A stretch of 64,000 nt of DNA from Lysinibacillus sp. OF-1 (GCF_028356935.1 NZ_CP102798.1:3348001-3412000); one strand, 5' to 3'; shown: positions 18,181 to 27,886, counted from the first letter of the stretch. Notes: generated by a model from the letters alone, not told the origin. Numbers and translations are program-made.

Positions 18181-18615
18181 ATGTTAAACACTCCATCTCC
18201 TACAATTTCATCATTTGGTTATGAGCTCATTCGCGATCATATTCTATCTTCTATCCTTGGTAAACATGAGAATGATGTCCTTTATTGGGCAGGTAAAGAG
18301 CTTGCTCGCAAGTTCCCATGCAAAAGTCAAGACGAACTTATCGCATTTTTCGCAGATGCCTGCTGGGGTACACTAGAGCTCATGAAGGAATCAAAGGATG
18401 GTCGCATTTTCCAATTGACAAATGACCCTGAAATATTGCAAATCAAACAACGAAGCTTTAGACTGGAAGCAGGATTTATAGCAGAGCAAATTCAATTAGC
18501 TAAAGGCTACCTTACAGAATGCTATGATGAAAAGCGAGAAAAGCAGCACTATGTCATGTTTACAGTCAAATGGGATGTCAAGGAACGTATTATGAATACC
18601 ATCCCTACTGAATGA
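18181..18615 (+). CDS. yslB: DUF2507 protein YslB
   Basis: 144 aa. This family resembles the small-molecule-binding V4R/heme-NO-binding-like fold by pattern (SFGYELIRDHILSSILGKHE, LYWAGKELARKF, FRLEAGFIAEQIQ); function unknown. AGAAGGATAACA provides the ribosome site. It is divergent from sdhCAB and convergent with lysC; in B. subtilis yslB sits between lysC and sdhC in the same way. Confidence 0.88.
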   Translation: MLNTPSPTISSFGYELIRDHILSSILGKHENDVLYWAGKELARKFPCKSQDELIAFFADACWGTLELMKESKDGRIFQLTNDPEILQIKQRSFRLEAGFIAEQIQLAKGYLTECYDEKREKQHYVMFTVKWDVKERIMNTIPTE

Positions 18616-18616
18616 T

Positions 18617-18665
18617 GAAAAGGATTGTCTCCCTATTCAACGGGATGACAATCCTTCTTTTTTCT
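18617..18665 (+). terminator. Rho-independent terminator of yslB
   Basis: AAGGATTGTC / GACAATCCTT 10-bp stem enclosing a smaller TCCC...GGGA pair, then a T-rich tail. It lies just after the yslB stop and may also stop lysC read-through from the other side. Confidence 0.85.
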
Positions 18666-18710
18666 TCCTTTAATTTCGGACTATTACATAAAATACTGTT
18701 TCTTCTATTA

Positions 18711-19937
18711 TTATATATAAAGTGCTTGCTCTAAATTGAATTCATCATGCAAGGCATTTGCTGCACGAATCATATCATCCTGTGGTACAACAACAGACAC
18801 TTTTATTTCAGACGTACTAACCATTTTTATAGGGATATCTTCACGACGTAATCGATCAAACATGCGAGCAGCCACACCTGGATTAGAGGCCATACCTGAA
18901 CCAATGATAGAAACCTTCGCCAACCCTATTTCAAAGTCAGCAAAACTAAAGCCAAGTGACAATTTACTATCTTCTAGAACACGCAATGTTTCCGCAAATT
19001 CTTCTTTTAAAATGGAAAAAGACACAGTTGGTTTTAAGCCATCAATGATTGCCTGTACAATAATATCTACATTAATGCGGTTTTCTGCAAGGATTGTAAA
19101 CATATCTGCCAATGCACCATCGGCATACGCATCATACCCCACTGTTAAACGGATAATATCTGACTCAAAGGCTACACCACGGACGACTAAATTTTTCTCC
19201 ATTTCCACTTCCTCCTTCAATAAAGTACCTACTGACTCTACTAAGCTAGAGCGTATAATAACGGGCATTTGAAATTTTTTTGCTAACTCCACTGCACGAG
19301 GATGAATAACATGTGATCCTAAATTAGATAACTCCAGCATTTCATCATAGGAGATTTCCTGCAGCTTTTGAGCTTTGCTGACATAGCGTGGATCTGCTGT
19401 ATAAACACCGTCAACATTTGTGTACATATCAGTTCGCTCTGCTTCCAATGCTACCGCGAGTGCTATAGCTGTTGTTTCAGCTCCGCCTTTGCCAAGTGTA
19501 GTAATATTTTGTTCCTCATCAATACCCTGTTCTCCAGCAATCACTACAATTTGTCCCTGTACAAGATGTTCTTCAATACGACTGTCATCGATATAGTCAA
19601 TACGTGCATGACGATACTTACAATCTGTATGTATACCTGCTTGCCATCCAGTTAAGGACACTGCCTCATAGCCCGCTTCCTGTAATGCGATGGCAAATAA
19701 AGCGCTGGATAATTGAGAGCCCGTAGACACGACTGCAGCTAATTCTCGTTTGGGCACTTCGTCCGTTAGTTGATGTACCATCGTTTGCACATCTTTCATT
19801 GTGTGTCCCATTGCTGCAACGACCACGACTACATCGAAGCCTCTGTCCTTTTCAGCAATCGCCTTCCTTGCTGCCTCTTGGATTTGTTCAGTAGAAGCTA
19901 GTGCAGCCCCTCCAAACTTCATCACTATTTTAGCCAT
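18711..19937 (-). CDS. lysC: Aspartokinase-family protein (LysC) with altered active site
   Basis: 408 aa: amino-acid-kinase domain (1-250) and two C-terminal ACT domains (SIIGSGMASNPGVAARMF, VSTSEIKVSVVV), the layout of lysine-sensitive aspartokinase II. The upstream lysine riboswitch and the position between uvrC and yslB identify it as the lysC ortholog. Compared with family motifs known to me, several residues are changed together: KFGGTS reads KFGGAA (7-12), the SAMG Ser is Ala41, the TGEQ Glu that binds aspartate is Ser74, GGSDTT reads GGAETT (151-156) and the YTDV Asp is Asn174. Lys7 remains. The fold is intact and the gene looks selected, so it may be catalytically impaired, a regulatory partner of another aspartokinase, or altered in specificity (inference). 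Confidence 0.85.
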   Translation of the reverse strand: MAKIVMKFGGAALASTEQIQEAARKAIAEKDRGFDVVVVVAAMGHTMKDVQTMVHQLTDEVPKRELAAVVSTGSQLSSALFAIALQEAGYEAVSLTGWQAGIHTDCKYRHARIDYIDDSRIEEHLVQGQIVVIAGEQGIDEEQNITTLGKGGAETTAIALAVALEAERTDMYTNVDGVYTADPRYVSKAQKLQEISYDEMLELSNLGSHVIHPRAVELAKKFQMPVIIRSSLVESVGTLLKEEVEMEKNLVVRGVAFESDIIRLTVGYDAYADGALADMFTILAENRINVDIIVQAIIDGLKPTVSFSILKEEFAETLRVLEDSKLSLGFSFADFEIGLAKVSIIGSGMASNPGVAARMFDRLRREDIPIKMVSTSEIKVSVVVPQDDMIRAANALHDEFNLEQALYI

Positions 19938-19985
19938 TTCTTGCGTTCTCCTTTCCAGTCATATATTTCACCTGCTTCTAGAAAA

Positions 19986-20232
19986 CTAAAAGGCAGCCTC
20001 CACATAACGTGAAAGCTGCCTATAACATGTACAATGATCGTAACTTGTGCATGTGTGATAGCTCTCCGAAACTTTTAGAATCGACAATCTTACATTTCTT
20101 AAATGTAAAACCAGTACAACAAAGGAAACAACAATGCTATACTTCGGCAAGCTCCCCTTTCACACACGATCTCTGGACTTGTTCATCCTCCATTGTGTTA
20201 CTCTTGAATCTTGCACCTCTATCATCACCATA
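19986..20232 (-). ncRNA. Lysine riboswitch (L box) with terminator
   Basis: The minus-strand leader of lysC carries the lysine aptamer signatures: GATAGAGGTGCAAG at its 5' end (about 20212-20225), AAGAGTAAC, GAAAGGGGAGCTTGCCGAAG in the centre and AGAGCTATC (20057-20065) closing P1. It is followed by a GGCAGC / GCTGCC terminator stem and T run at 19986-20022. Lysine binding should favour termination. A TTGACG -35-like box lies about 30 bases upstream. Confidence 0.93.
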
Positions 20233-20338
20233 AAGTGAATGTATTCAATTGGTTTAACGCTGGCGTCAACATGCTAGCCACACCAGTTCGCTATTCATCA
20301 CATTGACGAACAATGTTATTTACAACCTTAGCACATGT

Positions 20339-22129
20339 CTATTCCTTTGACAATGACTCTTGCTGAAAATAGCTATAAATTTGGCTCGCTAAATTAGCAG
20401 GTATTCCTGCCTCCTGCAAAGCTAGCTCGCTCGCCTCTCGAATTTTCTTAACTGAACCAAAATGTTTGAGCAACTGCTGCTTGCGTTTTGGCCCCACACC
20501 TTCAATATGGTCTAACACCGATTGAATGGCATGCTTCTCATGCTGTTGGCGCAAGAAGGTAATAGCAAAGCGGTGAACTTCGTCCTGAATTCGTTGTAAT
20601 AAATAAAAGCCATCACTAGTACGCTTTAAGGCAATTACTTCTGGTGGATCACCAAACAATAGCTGCGACGTATTATGCTTATCATCTTTTGCTAAACCTG
20701 CAATCGGTATAACAAGTCCAAGCTCATCTTCTAGTACTTCACGGGCGACTTCCATTTGCCCCTTGCCACCATCAATTAAGACCAAATCTGGCAATGGCAA
20801 GCCTTCCTTTAAGACACGCGAATATCGCCGACGTATAACCTCTTGCATCGCACCGTAATCATCATGCTTTGCAGCCGTACGCGTTTTGTATTTACGATAT
20901 TCCTTTTTCGCAGGCTTTCCATCAATGAAGACAACCATAGCCGATACAGCATCCGTGCCATGCATATGACTATTGTCAAATGCCTCAATTCGTAATGGCG
21001 TTGAAATACCTATTGCTTCACCAAGTGCCTCACAAGCACCAATTGTCCGTTCTTCCTGCCGTTCAATTAGCTGGAATTTAGCTGCCACAGCAATCTCAGC
21101 ATTTTTAGTTGCTAATTCAACCAATTCCCTCTTTTGACCTCTTTTTGGTGTAAGAACTTTAAGCTCTAATAACTCCGTTAAGATGGCTGCATCAATTGCT
21201 TGTGGAATAAAAATTTCTTTCGGCTTAATATGCTCTGGTTTTTCATAAAAGCGGCCAACAAATGTTAAAAACTCTTCCTCAGCATCTTGATAAATTGGGA
21301 AAACCGAGACATCACGCTCAATCAGCTTTCCTTGGCGAACAAAGAAAACTTGCACACACATCCAGCCTTTTTCGACGGCATAGCCAAATACATCGCGGTT
21401 CGTTGTATCACTTGATACTATTTTTTGTTTCTGCATGACCGTATCAATATGTGCAATCTGATCGCGAAACTCCTTCGCTCGCTCAAATTCTAAGTTTTCA
21501 GCAGCTGCAAGCATTTTAACTTCAAGCTCTTTTTTGACTGCCTCGACACCACCATTTAGAAACTTCGTCATATCCTCAATCATCTCTTGATAAACCTGAC
21601 CATTAATTTCTTTTACACAAGGTGCTAAACATTGCCCCATATGATAATACAAGCAAACTTTGGAAGGCAATTGGACACATTTGCGCAATGGATACAATCG
21701 ATCCAACAGCTTTTTCGTTTCACTTGCCGCATAAGCATTGGGGTAAGGACCAAAATATTTAGCCTTATCCTTTTTTACCTTACGTGTCGTAATAAGACGT
21801 GGATGTTTTTCATTCGTAATTTTTAAATATGGATATGTCTTATCATCTGTTAGCATGACATTGTATTTTGGATCATGTAATTTAATGAGATTCAGCTCTA
21901 AAATAAGTGCTTCAATATTAGATGATGTCACGATATACTCAAAATCTTCTATTTCACCGACAAGCCTTTGTGTTTTGCCTTCATGTGTTCCCGTAAAATA
22001 AGAACGTACACGGTTTTTCAGTATTTTCGCTTTGCCCACATAAATGATTGTCCCTTGACGATCCTTCATCAAATAGCAGCCAGGCTGATCCGGTAAAATA
22101 TCTAGTTTACGCTTGATTAAATCGTTCAT
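20339..22129 (-). CDS. uvrC: Excinuclease ABC subunit C
   Basis: 596 aa, full length. Makes both incisions in nucleotide excision repair with UvrB. Domains in order: GIY-YIG nuclease (residues 14-90, [20 protein letters not shown]), Cys-containing segment (about 150-175), UVR motif (about 200-235, [20 protein letters not shown]), RNase H-like endonuclease with [10 protein letters not shown] and DYGAMQEVI, and a C-terminal helix-hairpin-helix pair ([22 protein letters not shown]). Its order with trxA upstream and lysC downstream is as in B. subtilis. Confidence 0.97.
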   Translation of the reverse strand: MNDLIKRKLDILPDQPGCYLMKDRQGTIIYVGKAKILKNRVRSYFTGTHEGKTQRLVGEIEDFEYIVTSSNIEALILELNLIKLHDPKYNVMLTDDKTYPYLKITNEKHPRLITTRKVKKDKAKYFGPYPNAYAASETKKLLDRLYPLRKCVQLPSKVCLYYHMGQCLAPCVKEINGQVYQEMIEDMTKFLNGGVEAVKKELEVKMLAAAENLEFERAKEFRDQIAHIDTVMQKQKIVSSDTTNRDVFGYAVEKGWMCVQVFFVRQGKLIERDVSVFPIYQDAEEEFLTFVGRFYEKPEHIKPKEIFIPQAIDAAILTELLELKVLTPKRGQKRELVELATKNAEIAVAAKFQLIERQEERTIGACEALGEAIGISTPLRIEAFDNSHMHGTDAVSAMVVFIDGKPAKKEYRKYKTRTAAKHDDYGAMQEVIRRRYSRVLKEGLPLPDLVLIDGGKGQMEVAREVLEDELGLVIPIAGLAKDDKHNTSQLLFGDPPEVIALKRTSDGFYLLQRIQDEVHRFAITFLRQQHEKHAIQSVLDHIEGVGPKRKQQLLKHFGSVKKIREASELALQEAGIPANLASQIYSYFQQESLSKE

Positions 22130-22202
22130 TACCTACCTGCCCCCCCTACGTAAAAATCCCTCTCAATTGAATATGATAGATATTACCTTTATTATATAAC
22201 GA

Positions 22203-22240
22203 AAAAAAGCCGAACACATCTATTGATGGTCCGGCTTTTG
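22203..22240 (-). terminator. Rho-independent terminator of trxA
   Basis: AAAAGCCGGAC / GT-CGGCTTTTTTT stem on the minus strand (22203-22240), 14 bases after the trxA stop. Confidence 0.8.
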
Positions 22241-22253
22241 TGAACTTCATTAA

Positions 22254-22565
22254 TTACGCATGTTTTGCGATAAATGCTTCTAAAGCTTCTTTCGGTTGGA
22301 AGCCTACAGTTTTGTCAACTAATTCTCCATCTTTAAATAATAGTAAAGACGGAATTGACATAATTTGATACTGAGCTGCAGTACCTTGGTTATTGTCTAC
22401 ATCAACTTTTACAATTTTAGCCGCACTTCCTGCAGCGTCCATTTCTTCAAGAACTGGCCCAATCATTTTACAAGGTCCGCACCAAGCAGCCCAAAAGTCT
22501 ACAAGTACTAACCCTTCTTTAATATCGTCCTGGAACGTAGCATCTGTTGCATGTACAATTGCCAT
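22254..22565 (-). CDS. trxA: Thioredoxin
   Basis: 103 aa, single thioredoxin domain with the classic active site WCGPCK (Cys29, Cys32), the buried Asp23 and cis-Pro in SIPSLLLF. It reduces cytosolic protein disulfides. AAGGAGG is well placed. It lies between uvrC and the fatty-acid block; a T-box permease is inserted on the fatty-acid side relative to the B. subtilis order. Confidence 0.97.
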   Translation of the reverse strand: MAIVHATDATFQDDIKEGLVLVDFWAAWCGPCKMIGPVLEEMDAAGSAAKIVKVDVDNNQGTAAQYQIMSIPSLLLFKDGELVDKTVGFQPKEALEAFIAKHA

Positions 22566-22686
22566 TTGAAATCCTCCTTAAACTTACTATGATTGTAGTA
22601 TAGCATGGATAAATTCACTTGAGCGAACAATCTGCCTGCAATGTATTTTTTATGAAAAACTGTGTCGAAAAAAACTATAAAGACCA

Positions 22687-24036
22687 TTAATTGGCTTGAT
22701 AACGACCTTTCCATACATAGGTGAATGTTATAAAAAGATAAATGCCTAACGTAATGCTTGTCACGATAATAGATGTTGTAAAAATAATCCCAATTAAAAT
22801 CGCACTTAACGCCATAATGGCAATCCATGTTGTATACGGGAACCATTTTACTTCATAGGCACTTGTATGTTCTGCTTGTTTTTTACGGGATTTCAAATGG
22901 GCAATCGCAATAATTAACCAAATAAATAACACGGTATAGCCAAGTGATCCCATTAGAAAATCAAAAGTCTTGCTGCCAACATATAAAGATAGAATAACTC
23001 CTAAATACATCGCTAATGTACACATTAAAATAGCATATACTGGCACTTTTCTTTTAGATAAGTGGGCAAATATTTTAGGAACCCGTCCGTCTACAGCTTG
23101 TGTATATAGTACACGGGATGAGCCATAAAGCCCTGAATTCATGGAAGAAATAATGGCAAGTATCACAACAGCATTCATAATGTGATCTGCGCCTGGAATG
23201 CCAATCATTTTGAACACCATTACAAAAGGACTTTCAGGAACTCCGTTTACTTCATTCCATGGAATCAAGCTTACGATAATAAAGAAAGGCAGTAAATAGA
23301 ATGTAACAATACGTACTAATGTACTACGAACCGCTTTTGGCACTACTTTCTCAGGATTTTTCGTTTCTGCTAATGTAATCCCAATGATTTCTGTACCACC
23401 ATAAGAATAAATAACAACTAACATAGCAGCAATTAATCCCATAGATCCGTTAGGGAAAAAACCACCGTGCTCAGTTAAGTTAGAAAAACCAACGGCGCTA
23501 TGGTTTCCAAACGTAGCAAGTAATAAAATAAGTCCTGCTATAATAAAGACAATAATAACGGTAATTTTGATCAATGCTAGCCAGTATTCTGTTTCCGCAA
23601 ATATTTTCACCGATAATAAATTAATGGCTGTCACTAACACAGAAACAGACAGGGCAAGTATCCAAATTGGATATTCTGGCAACCAATATTGAATAAAAAT
23701 AGCGGCGACGACAGATTCTGCTGCAATATTTAAAACCCACATTTTCCAATAGATCCAATCTAGGAAATAAGCAGGGTATTTTCCCAACACTGATTGAACT
23801 AAATCTCTGAACGTTCTTGCGTCTTTATTTCGAACAGCCATTTCTGCTAGACCTTGCATGACAAATAATAAAATAATGCCCCCTATTAAATAGGCAATCA
23901 GCACTGAAGGTCCTGCCATATCAATGGCTGCACTACTTCCTTTAAATAGACCTGCTCCGATGGCTCCACCTAACGCCATCATGGTGATATGACGCGAGGT
24001 CATAGTTCTTGTTAATTGTTGCTTGTTCTTTTCCAC
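22687..24036 (-). CDS. APC-family amino acid permease, YvbW-like
   Basis: 449 aa with about 12 membrane segments and the amino acid permease signature near the N-terminus (ALGGAIGAGLFKGSSAAI, 17-34), GTEIIGITLAETKNPEKVVPKAV in the centre and SSMNSGLYGSSRVLYTQAVDG later. It starts at GTG 24034-24036 with TAGGAGG 8 bases before it. The gene is preceded by a T-box leader whose specifier reads CTT (Leu), the same arrangement as B. subtilis yvbW, so import of leucine or other branched-chain amino acids is the best guess. It is an insertion between trxA and etfA relative to the B. subtilis order. Confidence 0.88.
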   Translation of the reverse strand: MEKNKQQLTRTMTSRHITMMALGGAIGAGLFKGSSAAIDMAGPSVLIAYLIGGIILLFVMQGLAEMAVRNKDARTFRDLVQSVLGKYPAYFLDWIYWKMWVLNIAAESVVAAIFIQYWLPEYPIWILALSVSVLVTAINLLSVKIFAETEYWLALIKITVIIVFIIAGLILLLATFGNHSAVGFSNLTEHGGFFPNGSMGLIAAMLVVIYSYGGTEIIGITLAETKNPEKVVPKAVRSTLVRIVTFYLLPFFIIVSLIPWNEVNGVPESPFVMVFKMIGIPGADHIMNAVVILAIISSMNSGLYGSSRVLYTQAVDGRVPKIFAHLSKRKVPVYAILMCTLAMYLGVILSLYVGSKTFDFLMGSLGYTVLFIWLIIAIAHLKSRKKQAEHTSAYEVKWFPYTTWIAIMALSAILIGIIFTTSIIVTSITLGIYLFITFTYVWKGRYQAN

Positions 24037-24057
24037 TTTCTTACCTCCTAAAAATCA

Positions 24058-24330
24058 AAAAAGCATATCATCTACTCCTTCATCATCAAATGAAAGAAGA
24101 GACGATATGCTATCAGCAAACCGCGGTACCACTCTAATTGGTTCTTGAGAACCCAGCTTAAAAACCTTGTAACGAAGGTTAATCGTCAAACAAATAGAAT
24201 AATCCGACAATTCTATTTATGTTACCACTCCTAGGCAAGTTCAAAGTCTTATTGGTCTGCGTTGCACCATCCCGCAGCTCTCTTCACCGAATAATGAGCT
24301 TTTACTACTCCTAATCTTTGCGTTTCTAAT
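24058..24330 (-). ncRNA. T-box leader of the permease, Leu specifier
   Basis: The minus-strand leader has the full T-box layout: AGTAGTAAA specifier-loop motif, GCGGGATGGTGC apical part, specifier segment GAA-CTT-G (CTT is the complement of 24237-24239), T-box sequence AGAGTGGTACCGCGG (24121-24135), and a terminator stem AGCATATC / GATATGCT with a long T run (24058-24113). The specifier was aligned with the pheS leader of this window, where the same position reads GAA-TTC-A (Phe). Uncharged tRNA-Leu should allow read-through. Confidence 0.9.
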
Positions 24331-24349
24331 CATTATTATTGTATCAATC

Positions 24350-24378
24350 ACTATACTGGCTAACGTTAATTATGTCAA
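24350..24378 (-). promoter_or_regulatory. SigA promoter of the T-box permease
   Basis: Minus-strand TTGACA (24373-24378), 17 bases, TATAGT (24350-24355), about 20 bases before the T-box leader begins. Confidence 0.75.
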
Positions 24379-24416
24379 TATTTTATTTTGCGATAATTTT
24401 CAAATAGTACTTCATC

Positions 24417-24452
24417 ATAAAAAAAGCAGGAAGGATTAGCCCTTCCCGCTTG
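24417..24452 (-). terminator. Rho-independent terminator after etfA
   Basis: GCGGGAAGG / CCTTCCTGC stem with a six-base loop and T run, ending the fadR-fadB-etfB-etfA unit just downstream of the etfA stop. Confidence 0.88.
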
Positions 24453-24456
24453 TGCA

Positions 24457-25434
24457 TTACGCGTTTACTTTTAACGCTTTAAATTCTTCTATTAGAAGTG
24501 GGATCACATCGAACAAATCTCCAACGATACCATAATCCGCTACTTTGAAAATATTAGCTTCTGGATCTTTATTAATAGCAACAATTACTTTTGAATTTGA
24601 CATTCCTGCTAAATGTTGAATCGCTCCCGAAATACCAGCCGCAATATAAAGATCTGGTGTGACTACCTTACCAGTTTGACCGATTTGTAGTGAATAGTCA
24701 CAGTATTCAGCGTCACATGCACCACGTGATGCTCCAACTGCACCGCCTAGTAAATCTGCTAGCGCTTTTAATGGTTCGAAACCTTCTTCAGATTTCACCC
24801 CACGACCACCAGCAACGACTACTTTCGCTTCTGATAAATCAACACCTTCTGAAGATTTACGAACAACCTCTTTAATAATTGTGCGAAGGTTTGTAATATC
24901 AACAGTGATTGCAGACACATCACCAGTTTTACCCTCTGCTTTTTCTAAAGGTGTAATGTTATTTGGACGAATGGAAGCTAAAACAACGCCTTCTTTCACT
25001 TTCACTTTTTCAAAAGCTTTACCAGAGTAAATTGGTCGGATGAAGACAACATCATCGCCTGCACCCTCAATAGCAGTAACATCAGATACTAGACCTGCTT
25101 GTAATTTACTTGCGATTTTTGGTGATAAATCTTTTCCATTTGCTGTATGCCCAAAGACAATGCCAGCAGGTTTTTCTTGCTCGATAACAGCTAATAGTGC
25201 TTGACTATAGCCATCAGATGTATATTGTTTTAAATGTGGGTGTTCCACTGTTACTACGCGGTCAGCACCATATTCAAATAATGGTCCTGTTAAACTTGCT
25301 ACAGCATCTCCTAAAAGTACCCCAACAACTTCGCCACCATCAGCGATTTGTTTTGCAGCTGCAATTGCTTCGAAAGAAACATTACGTAAGCTTCCTTCAC
25401 GAACTTCACTTAATACTAATACTTTTTTTGACAT
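24457..25434 (-). CDS. etfA: Electron transfer flavoprotein alpha subunit
   Basis: 325 aa. The C-terminal FAD-binding signature is clear (VAGGRGVKSEEGFEPL, GAVGASRGACDAEY, QIGQTGKVVTPDLYIAAGISG, INKDPEANIFKVADYGIVGD). With EtfB it carries electrons from acyl-CoA dehydrogenases to the membrane chain during beta-oxidation. Last gene of the operon, 48 bases after etfB. Confidence 0.97.
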   Translation of the reverse strand: MSKKVLVLSEVREGSLRNVSFEAIAAAKQIADGGEVVGVLLGDAVASLTGPLFEYGADRVVTVEHPHLKQYTSDGYSQALLAVIEQEKPAGIVFGHTANGKDLSPKIASKLQAGLVSDVTAIEGAGDDVVFIRPIYSGKAFEKVKVKEGVVLASIRPNNITPLEKAEGKTGDVSAITVDITNLRTIIKEVVRKSSEGVDLSEAKVVVAGGRGVKSEEGFEPLKALADLLGGAVGASRGACDAEYCDYSLQIGQTGKVVTPDLYIAAGISGAIQHLAGMSNSKVIVAINKDPEANIFKVADYGIVGDLFDVIPLLIEEFKALKVNA

Positions 25435-25482
25435 AGCATATTCCCTCCGTTACCCTTTAAGATTCGATTAACATCAAATAAA

Positions 25483-26256
25483 TTAAACAACTTTTGCTTC
25501 TGTGTGAAGTAGATTTACTAGCTCTTTTACTTGTACAGAAAGGTCGCCCTCTAGAATGCGGCCTGCTGCTTTTTGAGCTGGCAAGAAGATGTCTACTGTT
25601 TCAATCTTCACTTCTACATCATCTTCATCGATATCTAAATCATCTAACTCAAGCTCTGCAAGCGGTTTCTTTTTCGCTTTCATAATACCTGGTAGAGATG
25701 GGTAACGTGGCTCATTTAAACCTTGCTGAGCTGTTACTAGTAATGGTAAAGAAGTTTCAATTACCTCTGAATCTCCTTCGATATCGCGAACAATTTTCGC
25801 AGATGTTCCATCAATTTCAAGCTTTGTAATCGTTGTTACATAATTTATATCTAATAAGTCTGCAACACGTGGACCTACTTGACCTGAACCACCATCGATC
25901 GCAACATTTCCTGTTAAAATTAAATCCGCCTCTTTATCTTTTAAGTATTCCGCTAATAGATAAGCTGCTGCATTTTGGTCTAACTCATCTAAATCGTCTT
26001 CCGTATTAATTAGCACTGCTTCGTCTGCTCCCATGGCAAGTGCTGTACGTAATTGCTTCTCTGCATCCTCGCCACCAATTGTCACTACTGTTACTTTACC
26101 ACCAGCAGCATCGCGAACTTGGATTGCTTCTTCAATGGCATATTCATCATAAGGGTTGATAATGAATTCTGCGCCGTCCTCTTGGATTTTACCACCCGAC
26201 ACTACGATTTTTTCTTCTGTATCAAACGTACGTTTAATTAATGCAAAAATATTCAT
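25483..26256 (-). CDS. etfB: Electron transfer flavoprotein beta subunit
   Basis: 257 aa. ETF-beta signature features are present: NPYDEYAIEEAIQVRDA near 35-51, ALAMGADEAVLI, GNVAIDGGSGQVGPRVADLL in the AMP-binding region, and the long loop VTAQQGLNEPRYPSLPGIMKAKKKPL that recognises partner dehydrogenases. It pairs with EtfA; the order fadB-etfB-etfA is as in B. subtilis. Confidence 0.97.
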   Translation of the reverse strand: MNIFALIKRTFDTEEKIVVSGGKIQEDGAEFIINPYDEYAIEEAIQVRDAAGGKVTVVTIGGEDAEKQLRTALAMGADEAVLINTEDDLDELDQNAAAYLLAEYLKDKEADLILTGNVAIDGGSGQVGPRVADLLDINYVTTITKLEIDGTSAKIVRDIEGDSEVIETSLPLLVTAQQGLNEPRYPSLPGIMKAKKKPLAELELDDLDIDEDDVEVKIETVDIFLPAQKAAGRILEGDLSVQVKELVNLLHTEAKVV

Positions 26257-26369
26257 ATATCCATACCTCCTGGAACGTTTTATAATTCTAAGTAAACTTA
26301 TAAATATTATATATTTTCAGTTTCGATAACGCCGATAACATCTTAAAACTGTTATCGACATTTGGGAAA

Positions 26370-27143
26370 TTATTTGCCAGTAAACATAGGCTCACGCTTT
26401 TCAATGAATGCTTGAATTCCTTCTTTGGCATCTTCTGATACGAATACTGTCCCAAAGGATGTTGCCTCTGCTTCAATGCCCTCATAAAATGATGCATGCT
26501 TTGCATATTGCAATGTTTGAATAGCTGCTTTTAAAGCAATTGGGCTTTTCTTTGCAATATTTTTCGCAATTTTCAACGTTTCATCTAGTAGTGCTTCGTC
26601 TGAGAATGTACGATTCGCTAAGCCCCACTGCACGGCTTCTGCACCAGTAATTGGCTCACTTGTAAACATCATTTCAGCAGCCTTTGCTACACCTACATAA
26701 CGTGGTAAGCGCTGTGTACCACCAAAGCCAGGTATAAGACCTAATTGTAGTTCAGGTAAACCTAGTTTTGCCGATTCAGTGACAAATCGCATATGACAGC
26801 TCATGGCTAATTCAAGCCCACCGCCTAATGCCGCACCATGAATGGCTGCAATAACAGGCTTCGAGAATGATTCAACTCGCTCAAATACTTGCTGCCCGTT
26901 GCTAGCTAGCTTCGTAAATTCTTCTCCAGATTCTACCCCAGTAAATTCTTTAATATCTGCCCCTGCAGAGAAGAAACGGCCTTCACCATGAAGTACAAGG
27001 ACTCTTACTGCATCATCGTGTTCAACAGCATCTAAGACAGCGTTAACTTCTGCAATAATACCGCGAGATAATGCATTTGCTGGTGGGCGTGCAATTGTAA
27101 TAATCGCTACCCCATCTTCTACTTTCCAACTTAGAAATTCCAT
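26370..27143 (-). CDS. fadB: Enoyl-CoA hydratase
   Basis: 257 aa crotonase-fold enzyme. Oxyanion-hole and catalytic motifs are SAGADIKEF (about 59-67), [14 protein letters not shown] (about 105, first catalytic Glu) and [18 protein letters not shown] (second Glu). It hydrates trans-2-enoyl-CoA in beta-oxidation. It starts 14 bases after fadR, so the two are cotranscribed. Confidence 0.94.
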   Translation of the reverse strand: MEFLSWKVEDGVAIITIARPPANALSRGIIAEVNAVLDAVEHDDAVRVLVLHGEGRFFSAGADIKEFTGVESGEEFTKLASNGQQVFERVESFSKPVIAAIHGAALGGGLELAMSCHMRFVTESAKLGLPELQLGLIPGFGGTQRLPRYVGVAKAAEMMFTSEPITGAEAVQWGLANRTFSDEALLDETLKIAKNIAKKSPIALKAAIQTLQYAKHASFYEGIEAEATSFGTVFVSEDAKEGIQAFIEKREPMFTGK

Positions 27144-27157
27144 TTCTCCACATCCTT

Positions 27158-27739
27158 TTAAGCTTTAATGCCGTTCAGGATTAATGCCTGAACCTTTGGA
27201 ACTTGTTCCATCAAATCATATCGATAGTCATTCATAACCCACGACGTAATCGTTTCATCAATTGTTCCAAAAACCATTTGTCGTGCCAAGCGTACATCCA
27301 TCGTCTGATTAAACTCCCCTGAAAGCATACCTTCGACTAAAATTTGATCGAGTAAATGTAAATACTCACGTAGTACACCATTAATTTTTAATCGTAAGTC
27401 TTTGTTTGACTGGCGAAGCTCTAATTGTGTGACGGTTGCTAGGTATCGATCTGTCGCAAGAACATTAAAATGATTGGCAATCATTCGTGAAAGTTTGTCA
27501 CGAGACGTACTTCCATTTTCTATTATATCTTGTAATGACTCTACAAAAACAGCCATTTTTTCATTAAAGACAGAAATTAATATATCTTCTTTATTTTTAA
27601 AATATAAATAGATTGTTCCATCGGCCACCCCTGCCTGTTTGGCGATTTTCGATACTTGCGCTTGGTGATACCCATTTTCCGCAATAACGATGACAGCTGC
27701 ATCAATAATTTGCTTATATTTCGGCTTATCTCGTTTCAC
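27158..27739 (-). CDS. fadR: TetR-family repressor of fatty acid degradation
   Basis: 193 aa. N-terminal TetR helix-turn-helix ([43 protein letters not shown], about 11-53) and a C-terminal ligand domain. B. subtilis FadR releases DNA on binding long-chain acyl-CoA. Place and neighbours (lcfA upstream, fadB downstream) match. A FadR-type operator lies 79 bases upstream of the start, implying autoregulation of fadR-fadB-etfBA. Confidence 0.95.
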   Translation of the reverse strand: MKRDKPKYKQIIDAAVIVIAENGYHQAQVSKIAKQAGVADGTIYLYFKNKEDILISVFNEKMAVFVESLQDIIENGSTSRDKLSRMIANHFNVLATDRYLATVTQLELRQSNKDLRLKINGVLREYLHLLDQILVEGMLSGEFNQTMDVRLARQMVFGTIDETITSWVMNDYRYDLMEQVPKVQALILNGIKA

Positions 27740-27805
27740 TTTTATATCACCACCTAAAAAACATGCGCACGTCTACAATATCAATATGACGTGTGAACCT
27801 AAAAA

Positions 27806-27847
27806 AATATGAAAATATGAATGGTCATTCATTCATATTTTCATATT
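27806..27847. promoter_or_regulatory. FadR operator inside a long perfect palindrome
   Basis: TGAATG-GTCATT-CATTCA (27818-27835) matches the B. subtilis FadR consensus (TGAATGAMTANTCATTCA, from memory) outside the centre. It sits in a larger inverted repeat with perfect 18-bp arms, 27806-27823 and 27830-27847, separated by six bases. It lies between lcfA and fadR, so it should control fadR-fadB-etfBA; the palindrome could also stop transcription of lcfA. Confidence 0.75.
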
Positions 27848-27886
27848 ATATTTTACAGCATTACTTGTCAATACTTTCACACGTAT

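Noticed and set aside
12260..18615. Many antisense open frames across murI, sdhA and neighbours
   Set aside because: They lack ribosome sites and lie inside well-supported genes on the other strand.
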